Counted from the first letter of the stretch, positions 1 to 8,647 are shown. The stretch: 64,000 nucleotides of DNA from Streptococcus anginosus (GCF_001697145.1 NZ_CP012719.1:1937353-2001352), one strand, 5' to 3'. Program-made: numbers and translations. The notes: a model not told the origin generated them from the letters alone.

Positions 1-1
1 A

Positions 2-148
2 TTGGTAGGAGATATCCAAAGATTGATGATTTATCCTAATTTTGGATTTCAAATTCCTGTTACTATTCCACAAGAGATTTTAAATTCATATGATTTTCTT
101 GTGAAACATGGCTATACTCAGTTTCTTATTGACGAAAACAACTCATAA
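2..148 (+). CDS. 3' end of an unidentified gene
   Basis: An open frame enters from the left edge and ends in TAA at 146-148, giving the last 48 residues of a protein (ending LIDENNS). I see no recognisable motif. A terminator hairpin follows within a few bases, which supports this being a genuine gene end. It converges on the RyR-domain gene to its right. Function unknown. Confidence 0.5.
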   Translation: MVGDIQRLMIYPNFGFQIPVTIPQEILNSYDFLVKHGYTQFLIDENNS

Positions 149-150
149 AA

Positions 151-180
151 AAGCAGACGATTATAAATCGCCTGCTTTTT
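151..180. terminator. Bidirectional rho-independent terminator
   Basis: AAGCAG-A-CGATT pairs with AATCG-C-CTGCTT around a short loop (one internal mismatch). A-runs lie on the left and T-runs on the right, so it can end both the gene entering from the left and the convergent RyR-domain gene. Confidence 0.75.
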
Positions 181-221
181 GTTCACAAAAATGAGATAAT
201 ATGAGAAATAAAAAATCTCAC

Positions 222-2081
222 TTAACTATTATTACTTTCTTTGAGGATGATGATATAAGGTGTAAAATCATATTCTAATATTTTTACATCTTGTTCTTTT
301 TTTAAATGTTCCCAATTTGTAATACAATCATGTGTCTGTTTAGAACGATCTTTAATTGCATCCCATTTATAACCGCTCGATATCATGAATAGACTCCATC
401 GACGATGTTCAATTTTCTCCAATTTTTCTTTAACACTGATATTATTTATGTCAGAAAATTCTTTTTTTGCTAGTATATAATTTCTTTTTGTAGATTGATG
501 CATTGATTGTCTTATAGATGATTCTTTATGGAACAGTTCTAGCTTATCCCATTCTACGTTGATATTATTGGAATTTTCAAGAGAAGAATCCAAATGGTTT
601 CCTGTATTTTGGACGCAAGTATAATTGTAGTTGAAAAGTTTTGCTTGATTCAGGATATCTTCATTTCGAATGGCTTCATACGAAAATATATCTTCTTCGG
701 GTTCTATGAATAATACATCATCTTGCAAATACAGAGGTTGTCCAAAAACAATTATTTGTCCTTTAAATTCTTGAGATTGACTATTAGTATTTATTTTACG
801 TATACTTTCTAACAGTCCTACCTTATTATGATTGTTTCCTGTAGAAATTACGAAATAAGTAAAGATATCTTCCAGGTGGCAGTCGGAAAGTATTTTTCTA
901 AATTGCACTGATTCCACATCGATATCCCAAAACCTAATTTTCATTTTTCCATCTACTTCAAACGTGCGTGAAGATTCAGTAGGGTCATCTTTACTCGATA
1001 GCGATAATGTATACTGTTTAATTTTTTCCCCTTTAATAATTTTAAGATCTTTATAAGATACTTCATTAATAATATCTGGGTGAAAATTATTGAGAAAAAT
1101 CCCTATTTTACTCTTCATATTTTTATCAAAGACATCAAATATTATTGTAGAGTCTGCTGATAAAACCGATAAAGATAATGCTTCAGTCAACGTATGTTGA
1201 CCAATCTCACCAAATCCTATAATACCAATATGAACATCATCTGATGTTTGATAATCACCATTCGACTGTTGAAAAATGGGATACTTCTCAAACATATTTT
1301 CAACAGCTTTCCTTTGAATATTTAATAATTGAACATTCTTGAAATCCAAATTATCCTGACTATTATTTTGAAAAATTACTTTTTCGAAAGCGGGGTCATT
1401 ACAAGTGAAATAAATCGTTTGGTGAGAAGAGCTATTCTTGGAATGACTAGTATTCTTTTGAATCTCTTTTATATTTTTTAAAAAGGCACAATTAGTATGT
1501 ACGTTCTGATCGCAAAGTAAAATATAATCAAATTTTTCCAAGTGAATTTTTCTAAGTAGTTTCTCATATCCTTCATCTTGATATTTTTGAATGATCGAAA
1601 CTCCCATTTCTCTCAGGCTATTTTTAGTATCTCCTTGTAGAATTTCTTCTTCAATTAAGGTAATTTTGCACTCTTTGGATAATGATTTGACAAACTTATC
1701 TCTGTTTTCGCCTTTACCTAAAATTAAAAATGATATTGGTTTTTTTCTTTTCAAAAGATACATAAAATATGAATATGGGGTTCTGGCAAAAATAATTAGA
1801 GCTCCAATTGTACAAAAAGGTGCTGCTATCACTGCAAGGCAATAAATATACGTTATAATCGCCACATGTAAGTGTTGATTTTCATCTAAAAATTTTATAG
1901 CATCTGCCTGACTGATATCTGAATCAAGTTTATATGCCTTTATAACATTTTGAAAATTTAGAGAAAATCTAAAAAAAACATTATCAACTGCACTATAATA
2001 AAGACACCCTTCAGCTATAAAAATTAAAGCTACAACTACCGTTGCTATAATCAGATATTTCCTGTATTTTGTTTTTTTCAT
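222..2081 (-). CDS. Membrane protein with two Rossmann-like domains and a C-terminal RyR domain
   Basis: 619 aa from the ATG at 2081; GGAG sits 7 nt upstream of it, better placed than for the ATG at 2093. Two hydrophobic helices lie in the first ~90 residues. A first Rossmann-like domain follows (ILGKGENRDKF). A second, around residue 280, carries a GFGEIG nucleotide-binding turn of TrkA-N type. The last ~70 residues (EHRRWSLFMISSGYKW, then KQTHDC) resemble the prokaryotic RyR domain. RyR modules joined to TrkA-like domains are known in bacteria and have been proposed to act in nucleotide sensing or conflict systems. The gene sits in a decayed integrase-bearing island with no partner in the window. 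Membrane topology and cofactor are inferred; the role is unknown. Confidence 0.65.
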   Translation of the reverse strand: MKKTKYRKYLIIATVVVALIFIAEGCLYYSAVDNVFFRFSLNFQNVIKAYKLDSDISQADAIKFLDENQHLHVAIITYIYCLAVIAAPFCTIGALIIFARTPYSYFMYLLKRKKPISFLILGKGENRDKFVKSLSKECKITLIEEEILQGDTKNSLREMGVSIIQKYQDEGYEKLLRKIHLEKFDYILLCDQNVHTNCAFLKNIKEIQKNTSHSKNSSSHQTIYFTCNDPAFEKVIFQNNSQDNLDFKNVQLLNIQRKAVENMFEKYPIFQQSNGDYQTSDDVHIGIIGFGEIGQHTLTEALSLSVLSADSTIIFDVFDKNMKSKIGIFLNNFHPDIINEVSYKDLKIIKGEKIKQYTLSLSSKDDPTESSRTFEVDGKMKIRFWDIDVESVQFRKILSDCHLEDIFTYFVISTGNNHNKVGLLESIRKINTNSQSQEFKGQIIVFGQPLYLQDDVLFIEPEEDIFSYEAIRNEDILNQAKLFNYNYTCVQNTGNHLDSSLENSNNINVEWDKLELFHKESSIRQSMHQSTKRNYILAKKEFSDINNISVKEKLEKIEHRRWSLFMISSGYKWDAIKDRSKQTHDCITNWEHLKKEQDVKILEYDFTPYIIILKESNNS

Positions 2082-2093
2082 AAAATGCTCCAT

Positions 2094-2703
2094 AAAAAAT
2101 AAATGTTTAAATTATGGTCGAACTCAACTTGATTAAAATGAATTTGCAATCCCTATACATAAAAATTTGATATGTAATCATTACAATCAAAAGTCCTTAC
2201 AAGAATTATATCATTTTTAAGAGATAACTTGTTGAACTCTCTTAATATTATTAAAAAATGTTTTAGGAGATGCTAATAACTAGGAATATGTTTTTTAGAT
2301 TCATTCAAACGAAGCCAATTTAGTTTAATGTGTCGTCTTGATAATTTCATCTTAGGCCTGTTTAGAAATATACCGAAGGTGGGTGTGATAATAGTTATGC
2401 TCAACAGTTATTTCAGTGTAAAGATACTCTCTTTTATTATAGAACAAAATAATCTATTACAGTTATTATCGTTTAGACAACTCAATATTTAATAGAGTGT
2501 TGCTTAAGATAATCATTATATTGCTTACTCTATTAAGGAATTCCTATATCTACGATATATTTTTCAATCCAATAACATGTATTTCTACTGATTATTATTT
2601 ATAAACCTAAAAAGAACAAATTTGTCTTCATAAGAAATTCTACTAGCTAAAGATAACGAAATGATTCTCCCACACTCCTCAACAAATTACTTGGATTTTA
2701 TGA
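2094..2703. other. AT-rich spacer without an intact gene
   Basis: No convincing ORF is seen on either strand; all frames are broken by stops every 20-40 codons. On the minus strand an extended -10 (TGATATAAT, at 2205-2213) could start the RyR-domain gene with a leader of about 120 nt. The right half probably contains the decayed 5' part of the gene fragment at 2704-3309. Confidence 0.5.
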
Positions 2704-3309
2704 TCTCTATCTTCTAAAGAGAAATCAAAATACTATTTAACAAACTATTTTGATTTAGATTCTATCAACTACATAAACAAAGGAGCAAATTATATCATTT
2801 GGAATGATGACAAGTCTAATGATTTTGAATCTAATTTTCTACAACAAGCCGGTCTATTTTTAGCTTCTGCTACTCCGTTCTTTCAATTAGTGTGTTTAGA
2901 TGAAACTATTATGGATGGACTCGAAAAATTTAAACTTTCAAATGATAAACAACTGATTAAATTTAATGAGTGGATTCACAACTATAAAAGATCTTCTCTT
3001 TTTATCTATCGAATCAATCATCGAGCAGTTTTTGATTTATTTACCCATTTGCAACAAAATTCTTATTTTAAGCACGATGAATATATAGAGAAAATTAAAC
3101 AAGAAGAATTTGCCTTATTAAAAGATCGAAACCAGTTTAATGATTTACAAAAAAATAAAATGATGGAAATCATATTGTTCCTTGTCGGTTCTGTCTCTGT
3201 TCTTGAAGTTGTAGATATTTTTACTGATAATATTAAAATTTTATCAATAAGTGCTTTGATTACTATCTCTTTGTCTGTTGGAATACTCATTTATAGAAAT
3301 CGCAAATGA
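2704..3309 (+). pseudogene. 5'-truncated gene for a protein with C-terminal membrane helices
   Basis: An open frame of about 200 codons runs from the stop at 2701-2703 to TGA at 3307-3309 without a plausible start at its head. The only internal starts (GTG 2890, ATG later) lack ribosome binding sites and would cut into continuous coding-like sequence (LTNYFDLDSINYINKGANY). The C-terminus has two hydrophobic stretches (IILFLVGSVSVLEVV and ISALITISLSVGILI) ending in a basic tail. I do not recognise the family. It lies divergent to the RyR-domain gene and next to an integrase remnant, so it is probably a leftover of the same island. Confidence 0.5.
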
Positions 3310-3386
3310 TATTTAAAGTCGATGAAATCAATCTTTCAAAGGCTTTTTTCTTATATCTCAAACTAAATATCAAATATTTATAATCA

Positions 3387-3710
3387 TCAAGAAATCATTT
3401 CAGCCAAATCTATCATGGCTTGTTCAATCTTATCCTTTCCTTTTTGCATAACATGAAGATAGATTTTTTCTATCTCTCTACTATCCTCTGAATGTCCTAC
3501 AAATTTTCGAATCACGTTTAGACTTACATTTTTATCTGCCATAACTGAAACAAAGCTATGTCGAAACATGTGAGGAACTATGTGAACAGGTCTGCCAAAA
3601 TCAACTAAGTCATCAATATCTTTATAAGGTTTTCCACTTTTTTGTTGTATTTCGCAGACTGACTTGAACCACCTTGCAGGAACATTGAAATTTCTGTATG
3701 ATACAATGAG
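3387..3710 (-). pseudogene. Tyrosine integrase, C-terminal fragment
   Basis: The frame is open from a stop at 3711-3713 to TGA at 3387-3389 and encodes about 107 residues of the catalytic half of a tyrosine recombinase. Visible are HMFRHS (the HxxR box), the GHS box and the IYLHV segment with the tyrosine nucleophile. The preceding segment (NVPARWFKSVCE, VDFGRPVHIVPH) is also typical of integrases of streptococcal conjugative elements or phages. The N-terminal DNA-binding domain and the first catalytic arginine are missing. It marks an old integration event in this island. Confidence 0.75.
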
Positions 3711-3833
3711 CTACCTTGCTGATTCTTACATTTAATATACGTGATACTAGTTTCCATATTTTAATTTATAAGTAAAATAATCAACCATCTTATGAAAGTA
3801 GAATTTTCAACAATCATAAAAAAGAAAACATAG

Positions 3834-3873
3834 AAATAAAGAGTTTAAAACATCTGTCTTAAACTCTTTATTT
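3834..3873. terminator. Bidirectional terminator downstream of czcD
   Basis: A 15-bp perfect inverted repeat, AAATAAAGAGTTTAA with TTAAACTCTTTATTT, surrounds a 10-nt loop and abuts the czcD stop. It also separates the integrase remnant from the metal resistance genes. Confidence 0.8.
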
Positions 3874-3874
3874 C

Positions 3875-4738
3875 TCACTGTTGCTCGCCAATACAGCATT
3901 CTTCGTGCTCATCTAAACTTTCGTCTGTCTGAATGGTGACTTTTGTAATTCCATACATTTTGAGATGTTGGCGAATGAGCTGCTGAGTTTCTGCTTGTTG
4001 TTCGGGATGTTTCATGCAAATATGAATCATCGCAAATTTTTCTAGCCCATCAGTTGTCCAAACATTTAGCTGAGTGATTGTTTGGATATTCTCGATTGTT
4101 TGAATCTCTGCATAAAGATCATTCAAGTTCACATCACTCGGTACGTGATCAAGAAAGATTTGAACATTTTCCCAAAACTTTGGCAGTGCTTTACTCAAGA
4201 TAAAAGTCGAAATGATGAGCGAAAGCAATGGGTCAAGGAAATACCAATTTGTAAAACGAAGAATGAAGGATACAAAGATCACAGCCAACCAGCCTAAAAT
4301 ATCTTCTAGAAAATGCAGACTCAGAATGGATTCATTGTGTGTATGTCCATGGCTAACCACTCTGCTGGCTGCAAAGTTGATTACAATTGCAAAAATTCCC
4401 AAAATAAGCATACCATCGTAATTTACCCGTTCAGGCGCAAACAGCTTGGGAACATTTTCAACCAGAATGAGAATAGAACCTACTATTAAAATGGTAGAAG
4501 TCAACATAGCTCCCAGCAAACTATACCGTTTATAGCCTAATGTATAGTTTCTATCATCTCGTCTATTGGAAATTTTTTCAAAAAACGCCGACAAGCCAAT
4601 CGCTAAGGCATCTCCTGTATCATGTACCGCATCTGCCAGTACAGCACTAGAATTAAATAGAGCTCCAAAGATAAATTCAATAATTGCAAACGAAAAATTT
4701 AACAGAAATGCAATCCAGACATTTTTACTTGATTTCAT
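3875..4738 (-). CDS. czcD: Cation diffusion facilitator (Zn/Cd exporter, CzcD-like)
   Basis: 287 aa, the size of a CDF transporter. Six membrane helices fill residues 8-205 and a cytoplasmic ferredoxin-like domain follows. The metal site motifs are HDTGD (H39-D43, TM2) and HFLED in TM5. The C-terminal tail HEECCIG adds possible metal ligands. CDF proteins exchange cytosolic Zn2+ (or Cd2+, Co2+) for protons at the plasma membrane. A TetR-type gene is divergently transcribed upstream, the arrangement of pneumococcal czcD with its zinc-responsive regulator SczA. Family assignment is firm; zinc specificity is inferred from that similarity. Confidence 0.85.
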   Translation of the reverse strand: MKSSKNVWIAFLLNFSFAIIEFIFGALFNSSAVLADAVHDTGDALAIGLSAFFEKISNRRDDRNYTLGYKRYSLLGAMLTSTILIVGSILILVENVPKLFAPERVNYDGMLILGIFAIVINFAASRVVSHGHTHNESILSLHFLEDILGWLAVIFVSFILRFTNWYFLDPLLSLIISTFILSKALPKFWENVQIFLDHVPSDVNLNDLYAEIQTIENIQTITQLNVWTTDGLEKFAMIHICMKHPEQQAETQQLIRQHLKMYGITKVTIQTDESLDEHEECCIGEQQ

Positions 4739-4908
4739 TATTGTCTCCTTCTAATCGCACATTGAGATTTGATTTTATTTATTGTATAATGTATTCAAAA
4801 CAAAACACTTTGTTCAATTATATTATCTACTATTTTAACGGAGGAAACAAGAAACAAATCTAATGCTTCGTTTGATAGTGTACATTTAAGGAGATTTGTT
4901 CGGAAACG

Positions 4909-5430
4909 ATGGATAGACGAGTTAAAAAATCACGCGCAGCCATTTATCAGGCTTTTCTCACTCTTTTGAATCAAAAAAGCTATGAGTCCCTCACAGTTCA
5001 AGAAATCATTGACCTTGCAGATGTCGGTCGGTCGACTTTCTATGCTCATTTTGAGACGAAAGAGGCACTACTTGAAGAAATGTGCCAAGATTTGTTCCAG
5101 CATACGTTTGTTGAGCGCTACCAAGCAAGTGAACTTTTTGACGCAACAGCTCATATTTTTTACCATTTCAGGAAAAACCAAGATAAAATAGCTACTTTAT
5201 TATTGTCTAAAAATATTTATTTTATCAATCGTTTAAAATTAGAACTAGAGCATTATCTTTTTCCTCTCATTCGCGAAAAGCTATTGATACAAAAGTCTGA
5301 TTTACCAGAACCATTTTTAAAAAACTATGTCACGACAACTTTTATTGAAACAGTTACTTGGTGGTTGGGACAACGAAATAAAATCGATGAAGCCACTATT
5401 ACAGCCTACTATCTTGAGCTAATGCACTAA
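4909..5430 (+). CDS. TetR-family regulator, SczA-like
   Basis: 173 aa with an N-terminal TetR helix-turn-helix (residues ~8-50, TVQEIIDLADVGRSTFYAHFETKE) and a TetR_C-type ligand domain. AAGGAG lies upstream of the ATG (4886-4891, spacing rather long). It is divergent from the CDF exporter, with a 170-nt intergenic region containing the czcD promoter (TTATACAAT on the minus strand) and the half-site-like TTGTTCAA at 4812. The arrangement suggests it controls czcD in response to metal. It could instead, or also, control the MFS gene 66 nt downstream, with which it is co-oriented. Confidence 0.7.
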   Translation: MDRRVKKSRAAIYQAFLTLLNQKSYESLTVQEIIDLADVGRSTFYAHFETKEALLEEMCQDLFQHTFVERYQASELFDATAHIFYHFRKNQDKIATLLLSKNIYFINRLKLELEHYLFPLIREKLLIQKSDLPEPFLKNYVTTTFIETVTWWLGQRNKIDEATITAYYLELMH

Positions 5431-5496
5431 TATAGGGCTATAATTTTGACTATCTCTATGGTATAATTTTTTTTAAGAACCCTTCTAGGAGAATTT

Positions 5497-6666
5497 ATGA
5501 AAAAACAACATTCTATCTTTTTATTACCAGGAATTATCATGGTGGGTGTCGCTTTGCGGACGCCCTTTACAACGCTTCCAACTGTCTTAACAGACATTGC
5601 CAACGGACTTCATGTTTCAGTTAGTTCCCTCGGTCTTTTGACCAGTCTGCCCTTAATCATGTTTGCTCTCTGTTCTTCATTTTCGGCGCATTTAGCGAGC
5701 AAAATTGGGCTCGAACGGCTTTTTACTCTTGTCCTTGCTCTGCTTACCATTGGATCTTTCATTCGGATTTTTAATCTACCACTTCTTTATGTGGGGACGA
5801 TTCTCATTGGAGTTTCCATTGCAGTACTTAATGTTTTACTTCCAAGTGTCATCCAAGCCAATCAACCGCATCGGATTGGACTCTTGACAACCATGTATGT
5901 AACCTCTATGGGGCTATCAACCGCTATTGCTTCTTCTATTGCAGTGCCGATAACAAAAGCAACTTCATGGCAAGGTCTTGTTCTTTTTTTGACAATGGTT
6001 TGTCTTTTAGCATTTTTGATTTGGCTACCAAATACATCTTATAACCATTTCTTAATGAACAAAAATAAAGAGCAACAAGGTAACTCTATCTGGAAAAATA
6101 AAAAAGTTTGGGCTATTATTATTTTTGGTGGCTTGCAATCATTGCTTTTTTATACTTGCCTAACCTGGCTACCAACTATGGCAACACAAGCCGGCATTTC
6201 AAATGCTTCTGCTGGAGTTTTAGCCTCTGTCTTTAACTTGATTAGTCTACCTTTTTCAATGACCATTCCTAGCTTGACAACACGGCTGTCTCCTCGTCAT
6301 CGTATGATAATGTTAGCAATTATCTCTGCTGCGGGTATCCTTGGTATTAGCATGCTCTTAATTCAAACGAATGATTTCTTTTATTGGCTTATTGCCAATA
6401 TCCTCATTGGGTCAGCTGTGAGTGCTCTTTTCCCATATCTTATGGTTACTTTTTCAACAAAAACGAGTAGCCCTGAACAAACTGCTCAGCTATCTGGCTT
6501 AGCACAAACAGGTGGTTATTTACTAGCTGCTTTTGGACCAGCTCTATTTGGTTATAGTGCCGATTTCTTCCATTCTTGGCTACCTGCTGTATATGTCTTG
6601 CTCATTCTTACAATCATTATGATTATTGCCCTCTTTTATGTAGAGAAATCTGATAAAATTTTATAA
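5497..6666 (+). CDS. MFS transporter, CynX/NimT type
   Basis: 389 aa with about 12 hydrophobic helices in two halves separated by a basic loop near residue 190 (MNKNKEQQGNSIWKNKKVW). The N-terminal pattern GVALRTPFTTLPTVLTDI is characteristic of the cyanate permease / nitroimidazole-resistance (CynX, YycB) group of the major facilitator superfamily. AGGAG precedes the ATG by 6 nt. The substrate cannot be read from the sequence. It may be transcribed with the TetR gene upstream, or from its own promoter, since TATAAT occurs at 5461. Confidence 0.75.
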   Translation: MKKQHSIFLLPGIIMVGVALRTPFTTLPTVLTDIANGLHVSVSSLGLLTSLPLIMFALCSSFSAHLASKIGLERLFTLVLALLTIGSFIRIFNLPLLYVGTILIGVSIAVLNVLLPSVIQANQPHRIGLLTTMYVTSMGLSTAIASSIAVPITKATSWQGLVLFLTMVCLLAFLIWLPNTSYNHFLMNKNKEQQGNSIWKNKKVWAIIIFGGLQSLLFYTCLTWLPTMATQAGISNASAGVLASVFNLISLPFSMTIPSLTTRLSPRHRMIMLAIISAAGILGISMLLIQTNDFFYWLIANILIGSAVSALFPYLMVTFSTKTSSPEQTAQLSGLAQTGGYLLAAFGPALFGYSADFFHSWLPAVYVLLILTIIMIIALFYVEKSDKIL

Positions 6667-6671
6667 AAATC

Positions 6672-6736
6672 AAAAACAGAATGGAGAGTGAACCTTTTTC
6701 AGTTGTTGGACTCTTTTCTCCACTCTGTTTTTTTTA
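6672..6736. terminator. Terminator between convergent MFS and mpg genes
   Basis: AAAACAGAATGGAGA pairs with TCTCCACTCTGTTTT (one mismatch) around a 30-nt loop and ends in a run of T. It overlaps the last codons of mpg on the opposite strand. Confidence 0.65.
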
Positions 6737-7318
6737 ATTATCTATTTTCCATGTCTTAGCATCTGGCAATAAACCTACCTTCGAAATTTTAGAAACGTGC
6801 CGATTGCCCATAACATAAAAGCCTAGAGGCACAGCTCGCCATTCATCTGTGCAAGTCACGCCAATTCGAGAGCGCGAGCCAATTTGAAACGGGACAGCAT
6901 TTTCTACCAATTGCAATCTTGAAGTGGTCAAACCTTGACCATCAAATTCCTTGGTAATCCCTGCAAATTTAGTTAATTTTCCTGGGCCGTTGGCAATCAA
7001 TGTCCCGTCTGGCAATTCCAAGGCTCGAATCAAGACAGCTTCTGCAACATTCTCAGCTCTTGTGACTAAATTCAACATTTGATGTCCGTAGATTTGATAG
7101 ACATACCAGTGTCCAGCAGATAAATACATAGACTCGTTTTTCGGTGTTCGTTTGCCATGCGCACTATGACAAGCACTATCTTTAGCTCCCAAATAGGCTT
7201 CTGTCTCAACAATTCGTCCCAACACTTGTCCGTCTAAGCACAATTGCATACCTAACAAGGACTTAGCCGTTGCGACTGTATCTGTCTGCATGATATGTTT
7301 AAATTCTTTTGATAACAT
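6734..7318 (-). CDS. mpg: DNA-3-methyladenine glycosylase (AAG/MPG family)
   Basis: 194 aa, full length for the alkyladenine DNA glycosylase family, which excises 3-methyladenine and other alkylated or deaminated purines. The catalytic glutamate lies in IVETEAYLG (~residue 38). The family signatures SACHSAHGKRTPKN and WYVYQIYGHQMLN follow. No Shine-Dalgarno sequence precedes the ATG. An extended -10 (TGTTATAAT, 7325-7330 for the hexamer) ends only 6 nt before it, so the message may be leaderless. A small-RNA gene lies directly upstream on the same strand and ends in its own terminator. Confidence 0.9.
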   Translation of the reverse strand: MLSKEFKHIMQTDTVATAKSLLGMQLCLDGQVLGRIVETEAYLGAKDSACHSAHGKRTPKNESMYLSAGHWYVYQIYGHQMLNLVTRAENVAEAVLIRALELPDGTLIANGPGKLTKFAGITKEFDGQGLTTSRLQLVENAVPFQIGSRSRIGVTCTDEWRAVPLGFYVMGNRHVSKISKVGLLPDAKTWKIDN

Positions 7319-7344
7319 GATTTCATTATAACATGAATTCCATA

Positions 7345-7416
7345 CAAAAAAGCAATCGAGAAAGACTGCTTTTTTTGTTTAGGAGATTATGATGAAAAAA
7401 GTTTTTTTTAGGATTA
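7345..7416 (-). ncRNA. Small RNA of the csRNA type (CiaR-dependent)
   Basis: Minus-strand transcript of about 70 nt predicted from a complete promoter and a terminator. The start is placed 6-7 nt after the -10 at 7422-7427. The end is a hairpin, AAGCAGTC loop GATTGCTT, followed by a T run (7346-7373). The central unpaired part reads CUUUUUUCAUCAUAAUCUCCUAAAC, split here as CUUUUUUCAUCAU and AAUCUCCUAAAC. This is complementary to a Shine-Dalgarno plus AUG start region, the feature of the streptococcal csRNAs, which repress translation initiation. No ORF fits it. The exact ends and targets are not determined. Confidence 0.7.
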
Positions 7417-7421
7417 GTTAT

Positions 7422-7454
7422 AAGATACCTTGTGTTGCTTAAATTTGTCTTAAT
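7422..7454 (-). promoter_or_regulatory. CiaR box and promoter of the small RNA
   Basis: On the minus strand: ATTAAG-N5-TTTAAG (7454 to 7438), then exactly 10 nt, then TATCTT (-10, 7427 to 7422). The known CiaR consensus is TTTAAG-N5-TTTAAG, so this is an 11/12 match in an arrangement where the second repeat serves as the -35 region. The same layout occurs at htrA in this window. Confidence 0.7.
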
Positions 7455-7573
7455 AGAAAACAGTTAAACCGCTTTCAAAAATTCTTTTTTGTGTTAAAAT
7501 AATAACAAAGAAGAAAAATGAACATTCTGATTATCACCCCACAATGATATCATGCTTATAAAGAAGAAATTTT

Positions 7574-8398
7574 ATGAACAAACGACCTATCCGCCTTGTC
7601 ATAAGCGATATTGACGGTACTATTTTAAATGACCAACACCAAGTTGATTATCAGCTAAAAACACAGCTTCCTCTTTTGCAGGAAAAAGGAATCCCTTTTG
7701 TGTTGGCATCTGCACGTTCACCACTTGGCATGGAGCCAATCGCACAGCAGCTTGGTCTCATTGACAATCCATTGGCTTGCTACAATGGCGCTCTTGTCAT
7801 CAAAGGAAATCCTCAGAATTATGATATTTTAATGGAACACGCTTTGGATAAAAAAGAAGTTCGTTGTCTGCTAGAGCTCGTCCAAGAGAAGTTTCCAGCT
7901 GTAGCTATCAATCTCTATACAGGAAAGGATTGGTTTGCTGAACAGATTGACAAATGGGTTCAGGAAGAAGCAGATATTACCGGTGAAAATCCTATCCTTC
8001 AATCTCTAGTTTCTGTTGTAGAACATTATGCTTCTATTCACAAACTTCTTCTGATAGGTGAAACAGTCATCATTCAAAATCTTCACGACTATCTGCAAAA
8101 CACAGATTTTCCTAAAACAGCCTTTTATCTTTCAAAAGAGAATTATCTAGAAGTTACAGCTAAACAGGTTTCTAAGGAAAATGCTCTTCAAGAGATTGCT
8201 CATTTTTACCAAATCCCTCTCCAGCAAGTCATGGCAATCGGTGATAACTTCAACGATCTCCCCATGCTGAAATTGGCCGGTTTAGGAGTGGCTATGGGAA
8301 ATGCTCCTAAAGCAGTCAAAGAGCAAGCTACTATAGTCACTCTGACAAACAATGAGGGAGGAGTCGCTCAAGCAATAGAGCAATACGTCTTGGATTAA
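7574..8398 (+). CDS. Cof-type HAD phosphatase
   Basis: 274 aa, the standard length for Cof/YidA-like class IIB HAD hydrolases. Motif I is SDIDGT (residues ~11-16), the later motif is GDNFNDLPML, and a C2 cap lies between them. Such enzymes dephosphorylate sugar phosphates or flavin nucleotides in the cytoplasm; the substrate here is unknown. The start follows AAGAAGAAATTTT. It is an isolated gene, bounded by the small RNA region upstream and a 250-nt gap downstream. Confidence 0.85.
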   Translation: MNKRPIRLVISDIDGTILNDQHQVDYQLKTQLPLLQEKGIPFVLASARSPLGMEPIAQQLGLIDNPLACYNGALVIKGNPQNYDILMEHALDKKEVRCLLELVQEKFPAVAINLYTGKDWFAEQIDKWVQEEADITGENPILQSLVSVVEHYASIHKLLLIGETVIIQNLHDYLQNTDFPKTAFYLSKENYLEVTAKQVSKENALQEIAHFYQIPLQQVMAIGDNFNDLPMLKLAGLGVAMGNAPKAVKEQATIVTLTNNEGGVAQAIEQYVLD

Positions 8399-8589
8399 CA
8401 GCTATCTTTCCAAAATACAATAGAAAAACGAACAGATTCATAAAATTCTCTAGTTCTCCATATAAAAATTAAGGGAATTATGTACCTGTTTACACAACCG
8501 CAAAGTATAGTTGTCAAATTTACAAAATCTTGTTTTAAAATACTACATATTGTAATTGGTGTAAACTGCTATATAGTTCCCAAAAATAA

Positions 8590-8646
8590 AACACGGACAA
8601 GCAAACTAGCAACCAACTAGTTAATTTGTGTTCGTGTTTTATTTTT
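8590..8646 (-). terminator. Terminator of the dlt operon
   Basis: Minus-strand transcripts leaving dltD (stop at 8648) meet a long imperfect stem: ACACGAACACAAATTAACTAG and its partner CTAGTTTGCTTGTCCGTGT, followed by TTTTATTTTT. The stretch 8399-8589 shows no gene. Confidence 0.65.
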
Positions 8647-8647
8647 C

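Noticed and set aside
2341..2700. Short frames such as GGCDNSYAQQLFQCKD upstream of the gene fragment
   Set aside because: They are too short, lie in different frames and match nothing recognisable; kept only as part of the decayed spacer.
7381..7440. Plus-strand mini-ORF MKKVFFRISYKIPCVA with an apparent AGGAG binding site
   Set aside because: The same bases are better explained as the complement of a csRNA core, which by nature mimics a Shine-Dalgarno plus start codon. A full promoter and terminator exist on the opposite strand.
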